The translations under genes and the position numbers were made by a program. This document shows positions 17,101 through 26,731 of a stretch of DNA of 64,000 nt, piece after piece. The stretch is from Treponema bryantii (lineage in GTDB: Bacteria; Spirochaetota; Spirochaetia; Treponematales; Treponemataceae), in contig NZ_FOFU01000002.1 in the NCBI RefSeq assembly GCF_900111035.1, positions 310,001 through 374,000 of the forward strand, in the 5' to 3' direction. Below the pieces are notes generated by a model, which saw only the letters and a list, made by a program, of their open reading frames with translations, was not told where the DNA came from and made no database searches. Position 1 is the stretch's first letter. Each line of letters starts with the position of its first letter.

Positions 17101-20100
17101 TGTTGCTCCATCGAAAGTGATTACACTTTCTGTATTACCAGTAACGTAAGTTACAGAGTTTGCATCTGTAACTGTTGGTAGATTCTGACCATTATCTGTT
17201 CCAGATACTGCAGTTGTTCCATCATCATTTGTGATTGCGGCCTTTGCAGCACTCTTCAAAGCTTTTGACCCTGAAGTTGTTGAAGCTGTAAAGCCTGTAA
17301 TCTCTTTTGTTTCTGAATCTACAGTAAAGGCAGCTTTTTTACCAATCTTGTATTCATAGTACAAATCACCGTTTCCACCTACAATTTCTGGGATAAACTT
17401 AACTGTATCTGTTACCTTCATAAAGGCTATAGAACTATTTGCCGCAATTCCATCAACATCATCAGCATTACCAGAAACAATCAATTTTGAAGTTACATCA
17501 TTTGAACGATCTGTTGCTTTTCCATCAATTGTTGGACGAACGCGGGAATAATATCTGCTCTTTGTTTCATCCTCGTAATCTGCTGCATGGACTCCAGTAT
17601 TACGCCAGCCCTTTGCGTTTCCGTTATAATCTGTCCAAACTGTAACACCAGCAAGACGAGGTGCATTATTTGCCACATTTCCAGAATATGATTTTTCGGT
17701 AGCGTTTCCTGCTTTATCAAAAGCTACAAAGTGTATTGTAACTGGACCATCAAGCATATTCTGAGAGTTGAGAGATGCTGACCATGGATAAGAATTAGTC
17801 TGCTTTGTTACCCCTTCAATTAACCAGTCACCATCTCCACCAGATATTACAGTTGTATCTTCAACATTTTTCTGGTAAAGACCATTATAGGTTGCCCCCT
17901 GCTTTTTACTTTCTGGAGAAAGATTATCAATTACCAAAGCTGGAGTTACGTAAATTTTCTTTGATGAATTAGAAGTAGTCAATGTACCATCTACAGTGAT
18001 TGTTGTTGTAGTAACTGTCTTAATCTTATAAATTACGCCATCAACCTTACAAATACCACCTTTGCGTATCCAATCATCACTTACAGAAACTGTAATTGTA
18101 TCTGATTCGGTCTTTGTGGCGGTTAATTCTTTCCAGTAAATACCATCGCCATGACTTGCAACTGAAGTATACTGGAAGCCTGTTGAAAGATAATAATTGT
18201 TATGTTTATCATTTGTTCCAGAAGATCTGTCTTTTGTTACCAAAGGATCAAGAACGTTTGTTGTATTTCCTATTGTTCTTGTAAAATACATAGCAATTCT
18301 TTCAAATCCACTCTGTTTTCCTTCTTCATCGAAGGTTCCGTAAACTGAGTACATACCAGAAGAATTTTGTACCTTATTTCCAGTACCAGAAAGTTCGACT
18401 GCATTATCATCAGCACTTACAGTTGCTTTGAAGTCAGGAGAAGTACAATCGTAATTTACTGTGATTGTACGTTCTACAGAGTTACTTTCAGCTGTAGCAT
18501 CTACTGCAGAAATCTTATATGTGATAGTGCCATAACCTGAATCTTCTCCAATTGGAATACGGAAATCATAATCATACGCAGTAATTGTATGCTCAGTTGG
18601 TTCTGTATAATGAGTAGTATGTTCTGAAGACTGAACAACCTTATCAGATTCAGAATTGTTTATTGTACCTGTATTTGTGGAATTATTTCCTTCTACAAGA
18701 GTATGAGATGCAGAGCCATCATGCCATAACAACTGTTTTACACCATTACCATCTGTAACAGAACCTATTAAATACCACTGTCCAGAAATCCACATATCTT
18801 CCTTATAGGTGATACGCTTATCGATATTGCTTTCCGAAAACTTATTAGCAGCAGTTTCATTCTTAAGTTTTACAAGCTGCATATCACTAAGAGAAGGAGC
18901 ATTCTTATCAATCTGAACTGTTCTTGAAACTGTATCACTTATTTTTCCAGAAGCACTCTTTGCTATAATATTCACAGTATAGTCAGGAGTTGCATTTTCT
19001 TTTTCCAATTCATGATGACTATTAATAGCAAAGTTCCAGCTGGTTGGTGTTCCACTAACTTCAATACCTTTTAAAGTAGAAGTAATGTTTACAACTCTAT
19101 AATAAGGTTCAGAACCTGTTGATTTATTTTTTGTATCTTCAATTAATTTATCAAGTTTTGTCACCCAATCATCATTTGAATTATCAATTGAAGTTGGAAC
19201 AATAATCTGTGCATAAACCTTTTCAACTGAATTTGTTTCAATTGTTGTTTCGCCCGAGAATCTGATAGTTCCACCGAGTTTTGCATTATCATCTGGATAA
19301 GTAATCTTAACCACAGGTTTATCGCCATTTGGTATTACTTTAAGAGATAATGCCTCTGGTTCAGAAGAGTTCTCTATTTCGTCTACAACATAAACCCACA
19401 ATTTAAGAACTTCTGTATCATTATAATTATCGATATCAGATACTTCATAAAGGTCTTTAAGCCATTCTCTTAATCTTTTTTCATGAGTTACACCTGTGAT
19501 AGCAGTGGCAGCTGTATCGCCATCAAATTTAATTACAGCAGAAAGTTTATTATTCTCAAAGAGAATTTCTTTCCAATTTGTTCCTATACGATTTTTTGCT
19601 TCAACTGGTGTAGTTACATCATCTTTTGTAAGAGAATAATATACATGTTTCATATCTGCTGCATTAACAGTTCCACCAACTTCTATATCTTTGATACCAT
19701 AAACTGTCTGATTGTCTTTATGACTTGTAAACTCAAATTCTGCTGGAGTGTTATCAATTGTAATGCTTACAGTTTCTGTTGTTGTCTTTGCACCATCAAA
19801 TACTTCAAGCTTACACTCTCTGAGTCCACTTTCCATACCAGTCGCAATAATTTTTGCAGATGTCCACTTATTATATGTGTGTCCATCTACTTCTTTTGTT
19901 GCATCGGTATCTGTACTTGCAGCCTGTTTGAAATTGTAAATATAGTAATCATTATCCATATCTTCTGCTGCTGTTGAATAGCCAGATACAGTTGACTTAT
20001 CACTTGAATTCTTTGGAACCTTAAGTTTTATTGTATCGACACCATTTATATCATAAGCATATACACGAATATAGATTTCCTTTTTATTACCAGTTCCACC

Positions 20101-23100
20101 TGTTGTAGGTTTGCTGCTTATTGACTGCCAATTTAAAGTAGTAGTTGCATAAGTCCATCCTTGACTTGTTATAAATGGAGCTGTCGTATCTATTGTTGTA
20201 CTAACAGCAGAAGCCTTGATTGTTGTACCAGTTTCTGGAAGATATCCAAATTTATTATTTTTACTGTCAACAATTTTTACAGAGTTCAATACTTCTGTTT
20301 TCTGAGCATCTGTAGAATAAGTAGTTAAATCGCTGGAAATATAATCCTTTGTACCATCATTTAACTTAAACCAGATTTTCTGTGGACCATCAGATAGTTT
20401 TAATTTGAATGAACCATTGGTATAAGTGAAATCCGAGTTCGCAGCTGGAGTTGTCCAGGTAGTTGAAGTAGTTGGTTTTTCATTTCCAATATAACAACTT
20501 ATAGTAGACGGAACCCCGTCATCATCAGAAACATTTCCATAAATCTCGTTATTACCAAAGATAGACTCTGCAAGATCAATATTTGTAAGTGTAATAACAG
20601 GGCGGTCAGTATCCTGATTTACATAGATATCTTTTGTAGCTTCTGTTGTATTTCCGGCAGCATCTGTTGCAATTGCTTTGATTGTGTACTTTGTGTTATT
20701 GATAAGAGTTGTTGTATTACATTCGGCAATCCAGTTATTGGCTGTACTTTCTGATGTCTGATCCAAATCATTCCAAGCTGTTTCACCTGCTTTCTGATAC
20801 TTAAGCACAACTGTACTGAGTTTATTTTTATCGCTTGCTGAACCATTAATTGTGATTGTTCCGTTTACATCTTCAACATCAATACCATTTACCTTTGTTT
20901 TTGAACCAGGTGTTGTAACTGATTTGAAGCTGACAGATGGAGGATCACTATCCTTTGTAACAGTAAGAATCCTTTCCTTTGCTTCATTTCCTGCTTTATC
21001 TGTAATGAGTGCGTAGATTGGATTTGTTTTGTCTGGATCATATTTATCAACACCATTTGTAACAGGAACATTTACAATCCAGTAATTTCCAGATTGTGTT
21101 GCAGCAATTGTATGATTTCCATACGCATATTTAACTGCAGCAATTCCAGAATTCATATCTGTACCTGAAGTTTCTGCATCAGCAACTTCAATCTGAAGAT
21201 CATATCCATAGTCGCCATTTACAAGAATTTCTGAACTTGACTCATAGTTTGTTGTACGATACTTAACCTTAGATGTAGTAAGAGTTGGAAGAACTGTATC
21301 TACATAAACAGTTTTTCCGCCTGCATCTTTAACATTGCCTACAACATCTTTTATCTGTACCTTGATTGTATTACTTCCTTGTGAAGTACAGTTTACAGTT
21401 GCTGTATAAGTTCCTTCTGAACCAGACATTGGATTCCAGTGGGCACCATTATCTATAGTATATTCTACTGTAGAAACTCCCGAACCATTTGCTGGATCTG
21501 CTACATCCACGATTTTAATATTGATGAATGATGATTTATACCAGGTCTTGGCAGCATCACCTGTACCAACAGTGGTTCCTGTTGAAGTAACTGAAAGAGT
21601 TCCATGAGTTGGAGCTGCTGTATCGACTACAACTGTTCGCTGAACAGAGGAAGAACGACCGGCCTTGTCTGTTGCTGTAATTGTAAGAGTATGAGTTCCA
21701 TCAGTAAGTTTATTTTCTGTTTGTGTATCTGTTCCAGGATTTATTTCCTTAGACCAGTTACCATTTGTAATTGCAGTTCCTGCAATTGTCCAGTTTTTTG
21801 CATTCTCGCCTGTACCATCTGTAATTACGATATTTTCAATTCCGTTATTATCTGAAGCTGTACCTGACAGTGTCAGTTTTCCGCCAGCTTTAACCTGTGC
21901 TCCAGTTGTATTTACAGTTGTTTCGGTAAGGGTTGGAAGTGCTCTATCTACCCAGAAAGGTTTTGAGAATACCGATACATGGTTTGCATCACTTCCAGAG
22001 ACATTGTCTTTTGCGTAGATGTAAAGATACCATCTTCCTTCTTTGAGATTTGCAGCAGCTGTTCCTCCCAGATTTTTTTCAACTGAGAGTTCACCATTAT
22101 CTATAGAAGTCCAGCCAGTTCCTGTTGAAGCAGAAGTTTTTATTGCATTTTCATTGGCAAATGGAGTTTGTGTGAAAAGATATTTTGCTGTCTGAATTCC
22201 TGAACCCGCATCAGATACAGAACCTGCAAATGTATATTTTGCATCTGTAAGAGTTTCAACCGATTCCGCAGGAGCATTCAAATTAATAACTGGTGCTACA
22301 GAATCTTTATAAACATAATAGGTCTTTGGCGTTTTACGACCAGCAACATCTTCTACTTCTACTATAATCTCATTTCTCTGATTTGGTGTGATAGTAATAG
22401 CTTTTGACCAGGTCTTATTTGTTACTTCAACAATATCGCCTCCAACTTTAACCTGCTTGATTCCATTAGTATCAGAAACACTTCCTGTAAGAGTAAATGT
22501 TGTTGCGTCATAATAGAAATTCTGTTTTTCGGTAAGTACAGAATCTTCATATTTTACATAATCAATAGAAGGCTCTTCTTTATCTACAACAAAATAACGA
22601 GGACGAAGTTTTGTATTTGTTGCATTTTTATTTGTTGTTGTTACGTTACCAGATTTATCTTCTGCTTTTACATGGAGATACCAGTTTCCTTCTGTCAGTT
22701 TTCCATCTGCGGCTACATGACCTTTAATCAAATCTCTTGAGATATAGAAATCACCCCCACTAAATGTTTCTCCAGTTCCCCAATCAGTTGGAGTAGAATT
22801 ATCATTAGTAAACTTGTAATAAATTTTTGCAACACCTACACCGTCATTTCCATCATTTGCATTAATTCTGAAAGTATAGCTTTCATCATCAAGAGGATTT
22901 GCAGAATCTGCCTGAGGAAGCTTTATTTCAATGCCAGGACCTTTTGTATCGCGGTGAATTGTAATAATATTTTCCTTTGTATTTCCTGCAAAATCTTTTA
23001 CTTTAATAGTAATTTTTGTTTCACCATCCTGAAGTGTTGGAGTAATTGTAAACTTATATGTTCCAGCTACAAAAACAGGTGTAATATTCGTTGCTGAATT

Positions 23101-26100
23101 TGTTGCTTCTACTGTTACATAAGATGCACTATTTTCAAAATTTGTATCACTTACTATACCTGTAATTGTTACAGCGGCTTCGCCAGAATAATAATCTCCA
23201 GAAGTTATAGAAGTAACTGTTTCACCAGCAGCATTTTTGAGGTTTGTTGCTGTGTAACTTACAATTGGAGTAATTGTATCTATTTTTACAGTAGCAGTTT
23301 TTTCTGCAGCATTACCAGCTGCATCTTCTGCAAGAATTCTTAACGTATTATTATCAGAATCGTTCTGGAAAATAATTGTTCCACTATAGACGCTTCCAGA
23401 TTTAGCAAGAGGAATCCAGTTTTGTCCATCATCAAGAGAATATCTAACCTGAGAAACTCCTGTATCACCTGCCTGTTTATCTTCTGCTGTCAATGAGAGT
23501 GCTAAATTCTTAGAATTATACCACTTAGAATTCTCATGAATTTCACTTGCAAGTTTTACATCAGAAATTACAGGCTCATTTAAATCTACAGTAATAGATT
23601 CATCGCCTGTTCCGTATTTAGGATTCTGTTCCTTATAATTTACATCATGAACTTCATAATAAACCTTATAATCTCCAGAAATTGTAATACCTGCCTGTGT
23701 TAAACTAAAGGAATCTGTAATTGTTGGATTTGCACTATCAAGTTCAGGAATTTCATTCTCTTTTAACGTAGTTTCACTGAGAATCTCATCATTTGATTTC
23801 TTAATAGTACGAATCAAAGTAAATGGTTTCTGATCAGATTTAATAGCAACATGAGCAACTATATTCTCACCAATTCCTACAGGATCCTTATCAAACTTTA
23901 TACTCTTAATAACTGGTGCTGCAGCTGTAACACGTACATAGAAATTTCTAATTACAGCAGGATTATTCTTATTATCAGTTACAGAAATATCAACATTATA
24001 AATACCAGGATCTTCTGGCATAATTAAATCAAGAGGATATTCAGTAACATCGTTAAGTGCTATAGTTACTGCTTCCGGATTATAATTTGTTCCAGTAAGC
24101 TTATAAGTAACCGAACTAAGACCATCATCATCTATCAATCTGTAAGAAACAGTCTGATTACCAGAATACATATTCTTAAAGTTTGATTCTTTTTTGATAT
24201 CTTCTTCAGATAATTTTACCGTGTTAGTATTTGCAGTCTTTGGTAAAATTACAGGTGCATCTGTTGACTGATCAATTGTAAAATCTCGTTCGAATAAAGT
24301 TTTTGAAATATCTTCAATATCAACACCTTTGTTTCCTGCACGGTCTTCTGCAAACATCTTTACTTTGATTTCCTTTTTATTAGAACCATCTGCAATATCT
24401 TTTGTATGAATTATAAAAGACTGTTTTGCAGGTGTTGTAATGTAATGTTTTACAGTTGCTTTAGTTTCTGCTCCAACCATAAATGGTAACTCATTACCAT
24501 TTTCATCTACAATTATAAAGTAAGGGCGTCTGTCTTTTCCTTCTTCAAGAGCTGTCTGAACAGTATCATAATCATCAAGAATAGATACCTTCATAGTTAC
24601 ATCACCGTTAAGATAACCATCCTCTCCAGAACCATCTTCTAAATCAAGATCGTACTTTTTTGCTGTCGGTAACATGCTATCAATACTGATTGTTGGACCA
24701 TCAATATCATAGATAACAGTTTTTGTACGAGTTGTCGGCATGTTATCCATATCTGAAGTAATATCAAAAACATACTGATTACTTTGTGTCTGATCAAATT
24801 TGAAATTATCTCCATCAATTGGAATTTCATATTCAAAATTATAAATAATAAGGCCGCCTTCGATTTTCTCCTTGTCTGCTTCTGTAACCTTATGAGAATA
24901 AATTTCCTGACCAGTTATTTCCTCACCTTTTTTACAAACAATAGAAATTGTTGGATATCCATCTGGAACTGAAGTTGTACCGGCAATTTTAAGAGTCTTA
25001 CCTTTCATCAAATATGATGTTGTTGGAGATGGTGAAGTGAGTGTTAATCCAGGGGCAACATTCTTTGCCTTAAAACGGATATAGAATACTGAATCATCAA
25101 AAGAAGGAACTATTTTGTTTCCTTCTGTATCAGCTCCTTCAACTCCAATAATATATGTTTTTCCATACTCAAGGGGTACAACTGTACCATTTTTATCTTT
25201 ACAATTCTCTTTCTGAATTGTTGTAAGGAACTGTCCATCTCCTTTCTGCTGGTATTCTGACTGCTGAGGATAAATTTTACTACCGAGAACTTCCTTTCCA
25301 GTTGCATCAGTTGAAACTGGAATAAGATAGACTTTCATATTCTCTGTATCCAGAGAAATTCCATCCAAACCTTTTGCAAGCTGAATTGTAAGTGAACGAT
25401 CATTTTCTACATCATTTGCAATGCCGAGCTCTAATCCAGAAATTGAGAATGTAGGGTTGTTAAGTGGATTAAGCTTAAAGCTACCTGCTGAAATAGCATT
25501 ACTAAAAAGATTAGAAATTAATGATTGTGTTTTTGCAGAACGGCCTGTATCTGTTGTATTTTTTCCTGCTTTGAGTGCATATAAATCTGGAATTTTGATT
25601 TTTGATGTACTGGCAGTAGCTTTCTGATACTCAGTCTGGAATTTTTCCCAATCTGCCCAAAGAATATATGATGGCTCTGAGTTTCCATCATTATCATCTT
25701 CTTTTTCTTCACCTGCTACTGGATAACGTTTTGCGCCATCATATGCAACGATTTCACAATAATATGCTTTTTCACCAGCTTCCTTATCATCACCATAAAT
25801 GGCAGAATAAACATCTTTATCGAGGAATTTTGCTACATCAAGAGAGATTGTTGGAGGTATGCTTGTTATTTCCTTTTCATAAAGAATTGTAGCTGGATCA
25901 TCTTTGCTATAGAATTTTATTACAATCTTTTCTATATCATTATCATCTGCAGCCTGTCCTTCAATTGTAAGATACTGACCGTAAGATTCTATCTTATTTG
26001 TATCTGTTTCCTCTTTTTTCGAAGAAGGTCTCGATAAAACTACTACTGGTGCAGTATTATCAATAACATAAGAACGGGTAGTTTCTGATTTATGCCCTGC

Positions 26101-26487
26101 GGTATCTGAAATTTTAATAGTAACTTCATATTTTCCATCTACTATTTTTAAATTTGGTTTCTTTGGATCTGGCTTTGAAGGATCAATCAGACATTTCCAA
26201 TTGTTTTCATCATACATTTCTCCTTTAAATGAAAAAACCTGATCTGTTTCGTTATTTTTTAAGAAAACGTCAATATCTTCAATAGTACCATCATCTGTCC
26301 AAGTTCCACTAATAGTAAATGTATCACGGATAATTGCAGATGTCTTTGGTGTGTCAATTGAAATCACAGGTACATCAACATCGACCGAAGCACCCAGACC
26401 AATTTCACAGGCTGCAAATAGATTCAAACTAAGTGCAAGCGTAACCAAACCAAACTTTAAAAGAATAGAACTAATACTTTTTCTCAT
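14185..26487 (-). CDS. giant Ig-repeat surface lipoprotein (about 4,100 residues)
   Basis: From the ATG at 26487 the product has 4,100 residues. A signal peptide (MRKSISSILLKFGLVTLALS, then LNLFAAC) ends in a spirochaetal lipobox with Cys27, followed by EIGLGASVD, identical to the upstream paralogue. About 22-23 boundaries of the form D-x-x-x-P mark a chain of bacterial Ig-like domains of roughly 90-100 residues with recurring sGxasDxnGI and D-aGN motifs. A different C-terminal block of about 900 residues follows (TALGHYPVQS, DVEFDVWEFN, LYTSRWGGG, WYDAEDN), probably beta-propeller or lectin-like, ending ILGYQI...ETAQLR. An in-frame ATG at 26514 lacks a ribosome site and would bury the signal. 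I infer an adhesin or very long surface fibre; ligand unknown. Confidence 0.85.
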   Translation of the reverse strand: MRKSISSILLKFGLVTLALSLNLFAACEIGLGASVDVDVPVISIDTPKTSAIIRDTFTISGTWTDDGTIEDIDVFLKNNETDQVFSFKGEMYDENNWKCLIDPSKPDPKKPNLKIVDGKYEVTIKISDTAGHKSETTRSYVIDNTAPVVVLSRPSSKKEETDTNKIESYGQYLTIEGQAADDNDIEKIVIKFYSKDDPATILYEKEITSIPPTISLDVAKFLDKDVYSAIYGDDKEAGEKAYYCEIVAYDGAKRYPVAGEEKEDDNDGNSEPSYILWADWEKFQTEYQKATASTSKIKIPDLYALKAGKNTTDTGRSAKTQSLISNLFSNAISAGSFKLNPLNNPTFSISGLELGIANDVENDRSLTIQLAKGLDGISLDTENMKVYLIPVSTDATGKEVLGSKIYPQQSEYQQKGDGQFLTTIQKENCKDKNGTVVPLEYGKTYIIGVEGADTEGNKIVPSFDDSVFYIRFKAKNVAPGLTLTSPSPTTSYLMKGKTLKIAGTTSVPDGYPTISIVCKKGEEITGQEIYSHKVTEADKEKIEGGLIIYNFEYEIPIDGDNFKFDQTQSNQYVFDITSDMDNMPTTRTKTVIYDIDGPTISIDSMLPTAKKYDLDLEDGSGEDGYLNGDVTMKVSILDDYDTVQTALEEGKDRRPYFIIVDENGNELPFMVGAETKATVKHYITTPAKQSFIIHTKDIADGSNKKEIKVKMFAEDRAGNKGVDIEDISKTLFERDFTIDQSTDAPVILPKTANTNTVKLSEEDIKKESNFKNMYSGNQTVSYRLIDDDGLSSVTYKLTGTNYNPEAVTIALNDVTEYPLDLIMPEDPGIYNVDISVTDNKNNPAVIRNFYVRVTAAAPVIKSIKFDKDPVGIGENIVAHVAIKSDQKPFTLIRTIKKSNDEILSETTLKENEIPELDSANPTITDSFSLTQAGITISGDYKVYYEVHDVNYKEQNPKYGTGDESITVDLNEPVISDVKLASEIHENSKWYNSKNLALSLTAEDKQAGDTGVSQVRYSLDDGQNWIPLAKSGSVYSGTIIFQNDSDNNTLRILAEDAAGNAAEKTATVKIDTITPIVSYTATNLKNAAGETVTSITSGDYYSGEAAVTITGIVSDTNFENSASYVTVEATNSATNITPVFVAGTYKFTITPTLQDGETKITIKVKDFAGNTKENIITIHRDTKGPGIEIKLPQADSANPLDDESYTFRINANDGNDGVGVAKIYYKFTNDNSTPTDWGTGETFSGGDFYISRDLIKGHVAADGKLTEGNWYLHVKAEDKSGNVTTTNKNATNTKLRPRYFVVDKEEPSIDYVKYEDSVLTEKQNFYYDATTFTLTGSVSDTNGIKQVKVGGDIVEVTNKTWSKAITITPNQRNEIIVEVEDVAGRKTPKTYYVYKDSVAPVINLNAPAESVETLTDAKYTFAGSVSDAGSGIQTAKYLFTQTPFANENAIKTSASTGTGWTSIDNGELSVEKNLGGTAAANLKEGRWYLYIYAKDNVSGSDANHVSVFSKPFWVDRALPTLTETTVNTTGAQVKAGGKLTLSGTASDNNGIENIVITDGTGENAKNWTIAGTAITNGNWSKEINPGTDTQTENKLTDGTHTLTITATDKAGRSSSVQRTVVVDTAAPTHGTLSVTSTGTTVGTGDAAKTWYKSSFINIKIVDVADPANGSGVSTVEYTIDNGAHWNPMSGSEGTYTATVNCTSQGSNTIKVQIKDVVGNVKDAGGKTVYVDTVLPTLTTSKVKYRTTNYESSSEILVNGDYGYDLQIEVADAETSGTDMNSGIAAVKYAYGNHTIAATQSGNYWIVNVPVTNGVDKYDPDKTNPIYALITDKAGNEAKERILTVTKDSDPPSVSFKSVTTPGSKTKVNGIDVEDVNGTITINGSASDKNKLSTVVLKYQKAGETAWNDLDQTSESTANNWIAECNTTTLINNTKYTIKAIATDAAGNTTEATKDIYVNQDTDRPVITLTNIDLAESIFGNNEIYGNVSDDDGVPSTISCYIGNEKPTTSTTWTTPAANSDFTYTNGSFKLKLSDGPQKIWFKLNDGTKDYISSDLTTYSTDAQKTEVLNSVKIVDSKNNKFGYLPETGTTIKASAVSTTIDTTAPFITSQGWTYATTTLNWQSISSKPTTGGTGNKKEIYIRVYAYDINGVDTIKLKVPKNSSDKSTVSGYSTAAEDMDNDYYIYNFKQAASTDTDATKEVDGHTYNKWTSAKIIATGMESGLRECKLEVFDGAKTTTETVSITIDNTPAEFEFTSHKDNQTVYGIKDIEVGGTVNAADMKHVYYSLTKDDVTTPVEAKNRIGTNWKEILFENNKLSAVIKFDGDTAATAITGVTHEKRLREWLKDLYEVSDIDNYNDTEVLKLWVYVVDEIENSSEPEALSLKVIPNGDKPVVKITYPDDNAKLGGTIRFSGETTIETNSVEKVYAQIIVPTSIDNSNDDWVTKLDKLIEDTKNKSTGSEPYYRVVNITSTLKGIEVSGTPTSWNFAINSHHELEKENATPDYTVNIIAKSASGKISDTVSRTVQIDKNAPSLSDMQLVKLKNETAANKFSESNIDKRITYKEDMWISGQWYLIGSVTDGNGVKQLLWHDGSASHTLVEGNNSTNTGTINNSESDKVVQSSEHTTHYTEPTEHTITAYDYDFRIPIGEDSGYGTITYKISAVDATAESNSVERTITVNYDCTSPDFKATVSADDNAVELSGTGNKVQNSSGMYSVYGTFDEEGKQSGFERIAMYFTRTIGNTTNVLDPLVTKDRSSGTNDKHNNYYLSTGFQYTSVASHGDGIYWKELTATKTESDTITVSVSDDWIRKGGICKVDGVIYKIKTVTTTTITVDGTLTTSNSSKKIYVTPALVIDNLSPESKKQGATYNGLYQKNVEDTTVISGGDGDWLIEGVTKQTNSYPWSASLNSQNMLDGPVTIHFVAFDKAGNATEKSYSGNVANNAPRLAGVTVWTDYNGNAKGWRNTGVHAADYEDETKSRYYSRVRPTIDGKATDRSNDVTSKLIVSGNADDVDGIAANSSIAFMKVTDTVKFIPEIVGGNGDLYYEYKIGKKAAFTVDSETKEITGFTASTTSGSKALKSAAKAAITNDDGTTAVSGTDNGQNLPTVTDANSVTYVTGNTESVITFDGATILGALDNSTSNAPTWFDIVISDSTEGDTKLSCEMQIALQNNYTDVKAPEVKIRPFYWNSKTENSVGWTKDSDNKLIAEGHIELEKELTDAIKNTEVGTGKTKLGDDPKVSGKIKIEGYAFDDIKLNQLYVQMDNHTKLDTEKLASTYTNGTWTSRAFADGWGFSVEDIYCNSDGHLAKWTLTVDTAERTNKTELDQKVIVWAVDARGSRESTHTVDTNTKQTALKEVDVWSNAKKQPNALTTYYTDFYCNTKVSSSTPGSTIVYKKSDCEDNMTYYYKMDIVPYITTVKTRLSKHKTTNPSVYNRTALGHYPVQSIVSNIDSSITLTTDTSEDVILYGFNINGSATIVSGSNTFTVGNATDSLKIDNSTNGQLGFNVARLSTGKLDLTVNGIPVMNNINENDAKGTASETGDAYANWYNRQGNGDTNNILTDDVEFDVWEFNDSAAVPINGLTTGINMKINQTTGMLNYAFANGGLYFSMGGNPKSFHYQAQRWRNNRYEDYSEIIDGYNDNYSSIYWAGDWDTFAGPCVGFHVDDLGYTYSVCSGGDTNSSGSVDKWDLYTSRWGGGLHSTAGTLNDAAGTVNDFHALRLEENALKTGDGTFAYSLMKYRYLSPEFASTVTGTNTNLYLVYYDALTNQIRFRAGTFSGATTGNTGGFNDTYQAGAPSYYATTNCQVIANGKSGASFISGYANNVYSRENVPGISGRGAGQYVDVAVVKSNGKDVVCVVWYDAEDNCCKFSSITDPITAWESLKGDATAKNWTEPQTIFAEGGEYCHIVADKDNHLHIAAYAGNGDVKYAYLESPSSTASTCTVDASGAVGEHLTLDVAVNSKGHAIPYIGYYTSAIKMPKYAYLVDPTVSDATATFNQAPAGADSNERFTGAWEVTVVPSPSRMTTNREDKVNVGVWKNNGVLKDSKINGQIKNSSISNTLNGYQSVNWSKTYGNGTSNGILGYQISTSTGSCLETAQLR
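15421..15464 (-). other. EF-hand/dockerin-like calcium loop within the giant lipoprotein
   Basis: The encoded segment GDTNSSGSVDKWDL follows the Dx[DN]x[DS]Gx pattern with an acidic residue at position 12. The paralogue has a related but weaker segment at the aligned place (GDINGNPSADAFG) and a canonical loop elsewhere. Calcium binding is inferred from the pattern only. Confidence 0.35.
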
Positions 26488-26523
26488 ATACAACCCCAGA
26501 GTATATAAAAACATTTTTTTGAG

Positions 26524-26605
26524 GTCGCCTAAAGGACAAATGATGTAACTAGAGATGAGTTAGAACTTTTTATTACCCTTTAAGCGACAACTATACTTAT
26601 ATAGT
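26524..26605 (-). promoter_or_regulatory. leader and promoter region of the 4,100-residue lipoprotein gene
   Basis: GTCGCCTAAAGG (26524-26535) and CCTTTAAGCGAC (26577-26588) form an imperfect inverted repeat (11 of 12 pairs) enclosing 41 bases. Just upstream in transcription, ACTATA-CTTA-TATAGT (26590-26605) is a palindrome holding a candidate -10 element on the minus strand. The transcript leader would therefore fold into a stem before the start codon. Confidence 0.4.
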
Positions 26606-26702
26606 ATCGGCATAAAGCGTCTGAAATAATATACATTATTTCGATTTTATTTTAGCACAGGTTTGAAATCTGTAAAAGAGAATTTTTTATTATAAATACA
26701 GA

Positions 26703-26725
26703 GGTCCGCCTTGAATCGGCGGACC
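26703..26725 (-). terminator. intrinsic-type hairpin after the 3,252-residue gene
   Basis: GGTCCGCC and GGCGGACC form an 8-bp GC-rich stem around a 7-base loop, just beyond the stop at 26732. On the minus strand it is followed by a U/A-rich stretch. It should limit readthrough into the second giant gene. Confidence 0.65.
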
Positions 26726-26731
26726 GTTCAG

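Noticed and set aside
26488-26514. ATG at 26514 as start of the larger lipoprotein
   Set aside because: It lacks a ribosome site and would place nine residues ahead of a standard signal peptide.
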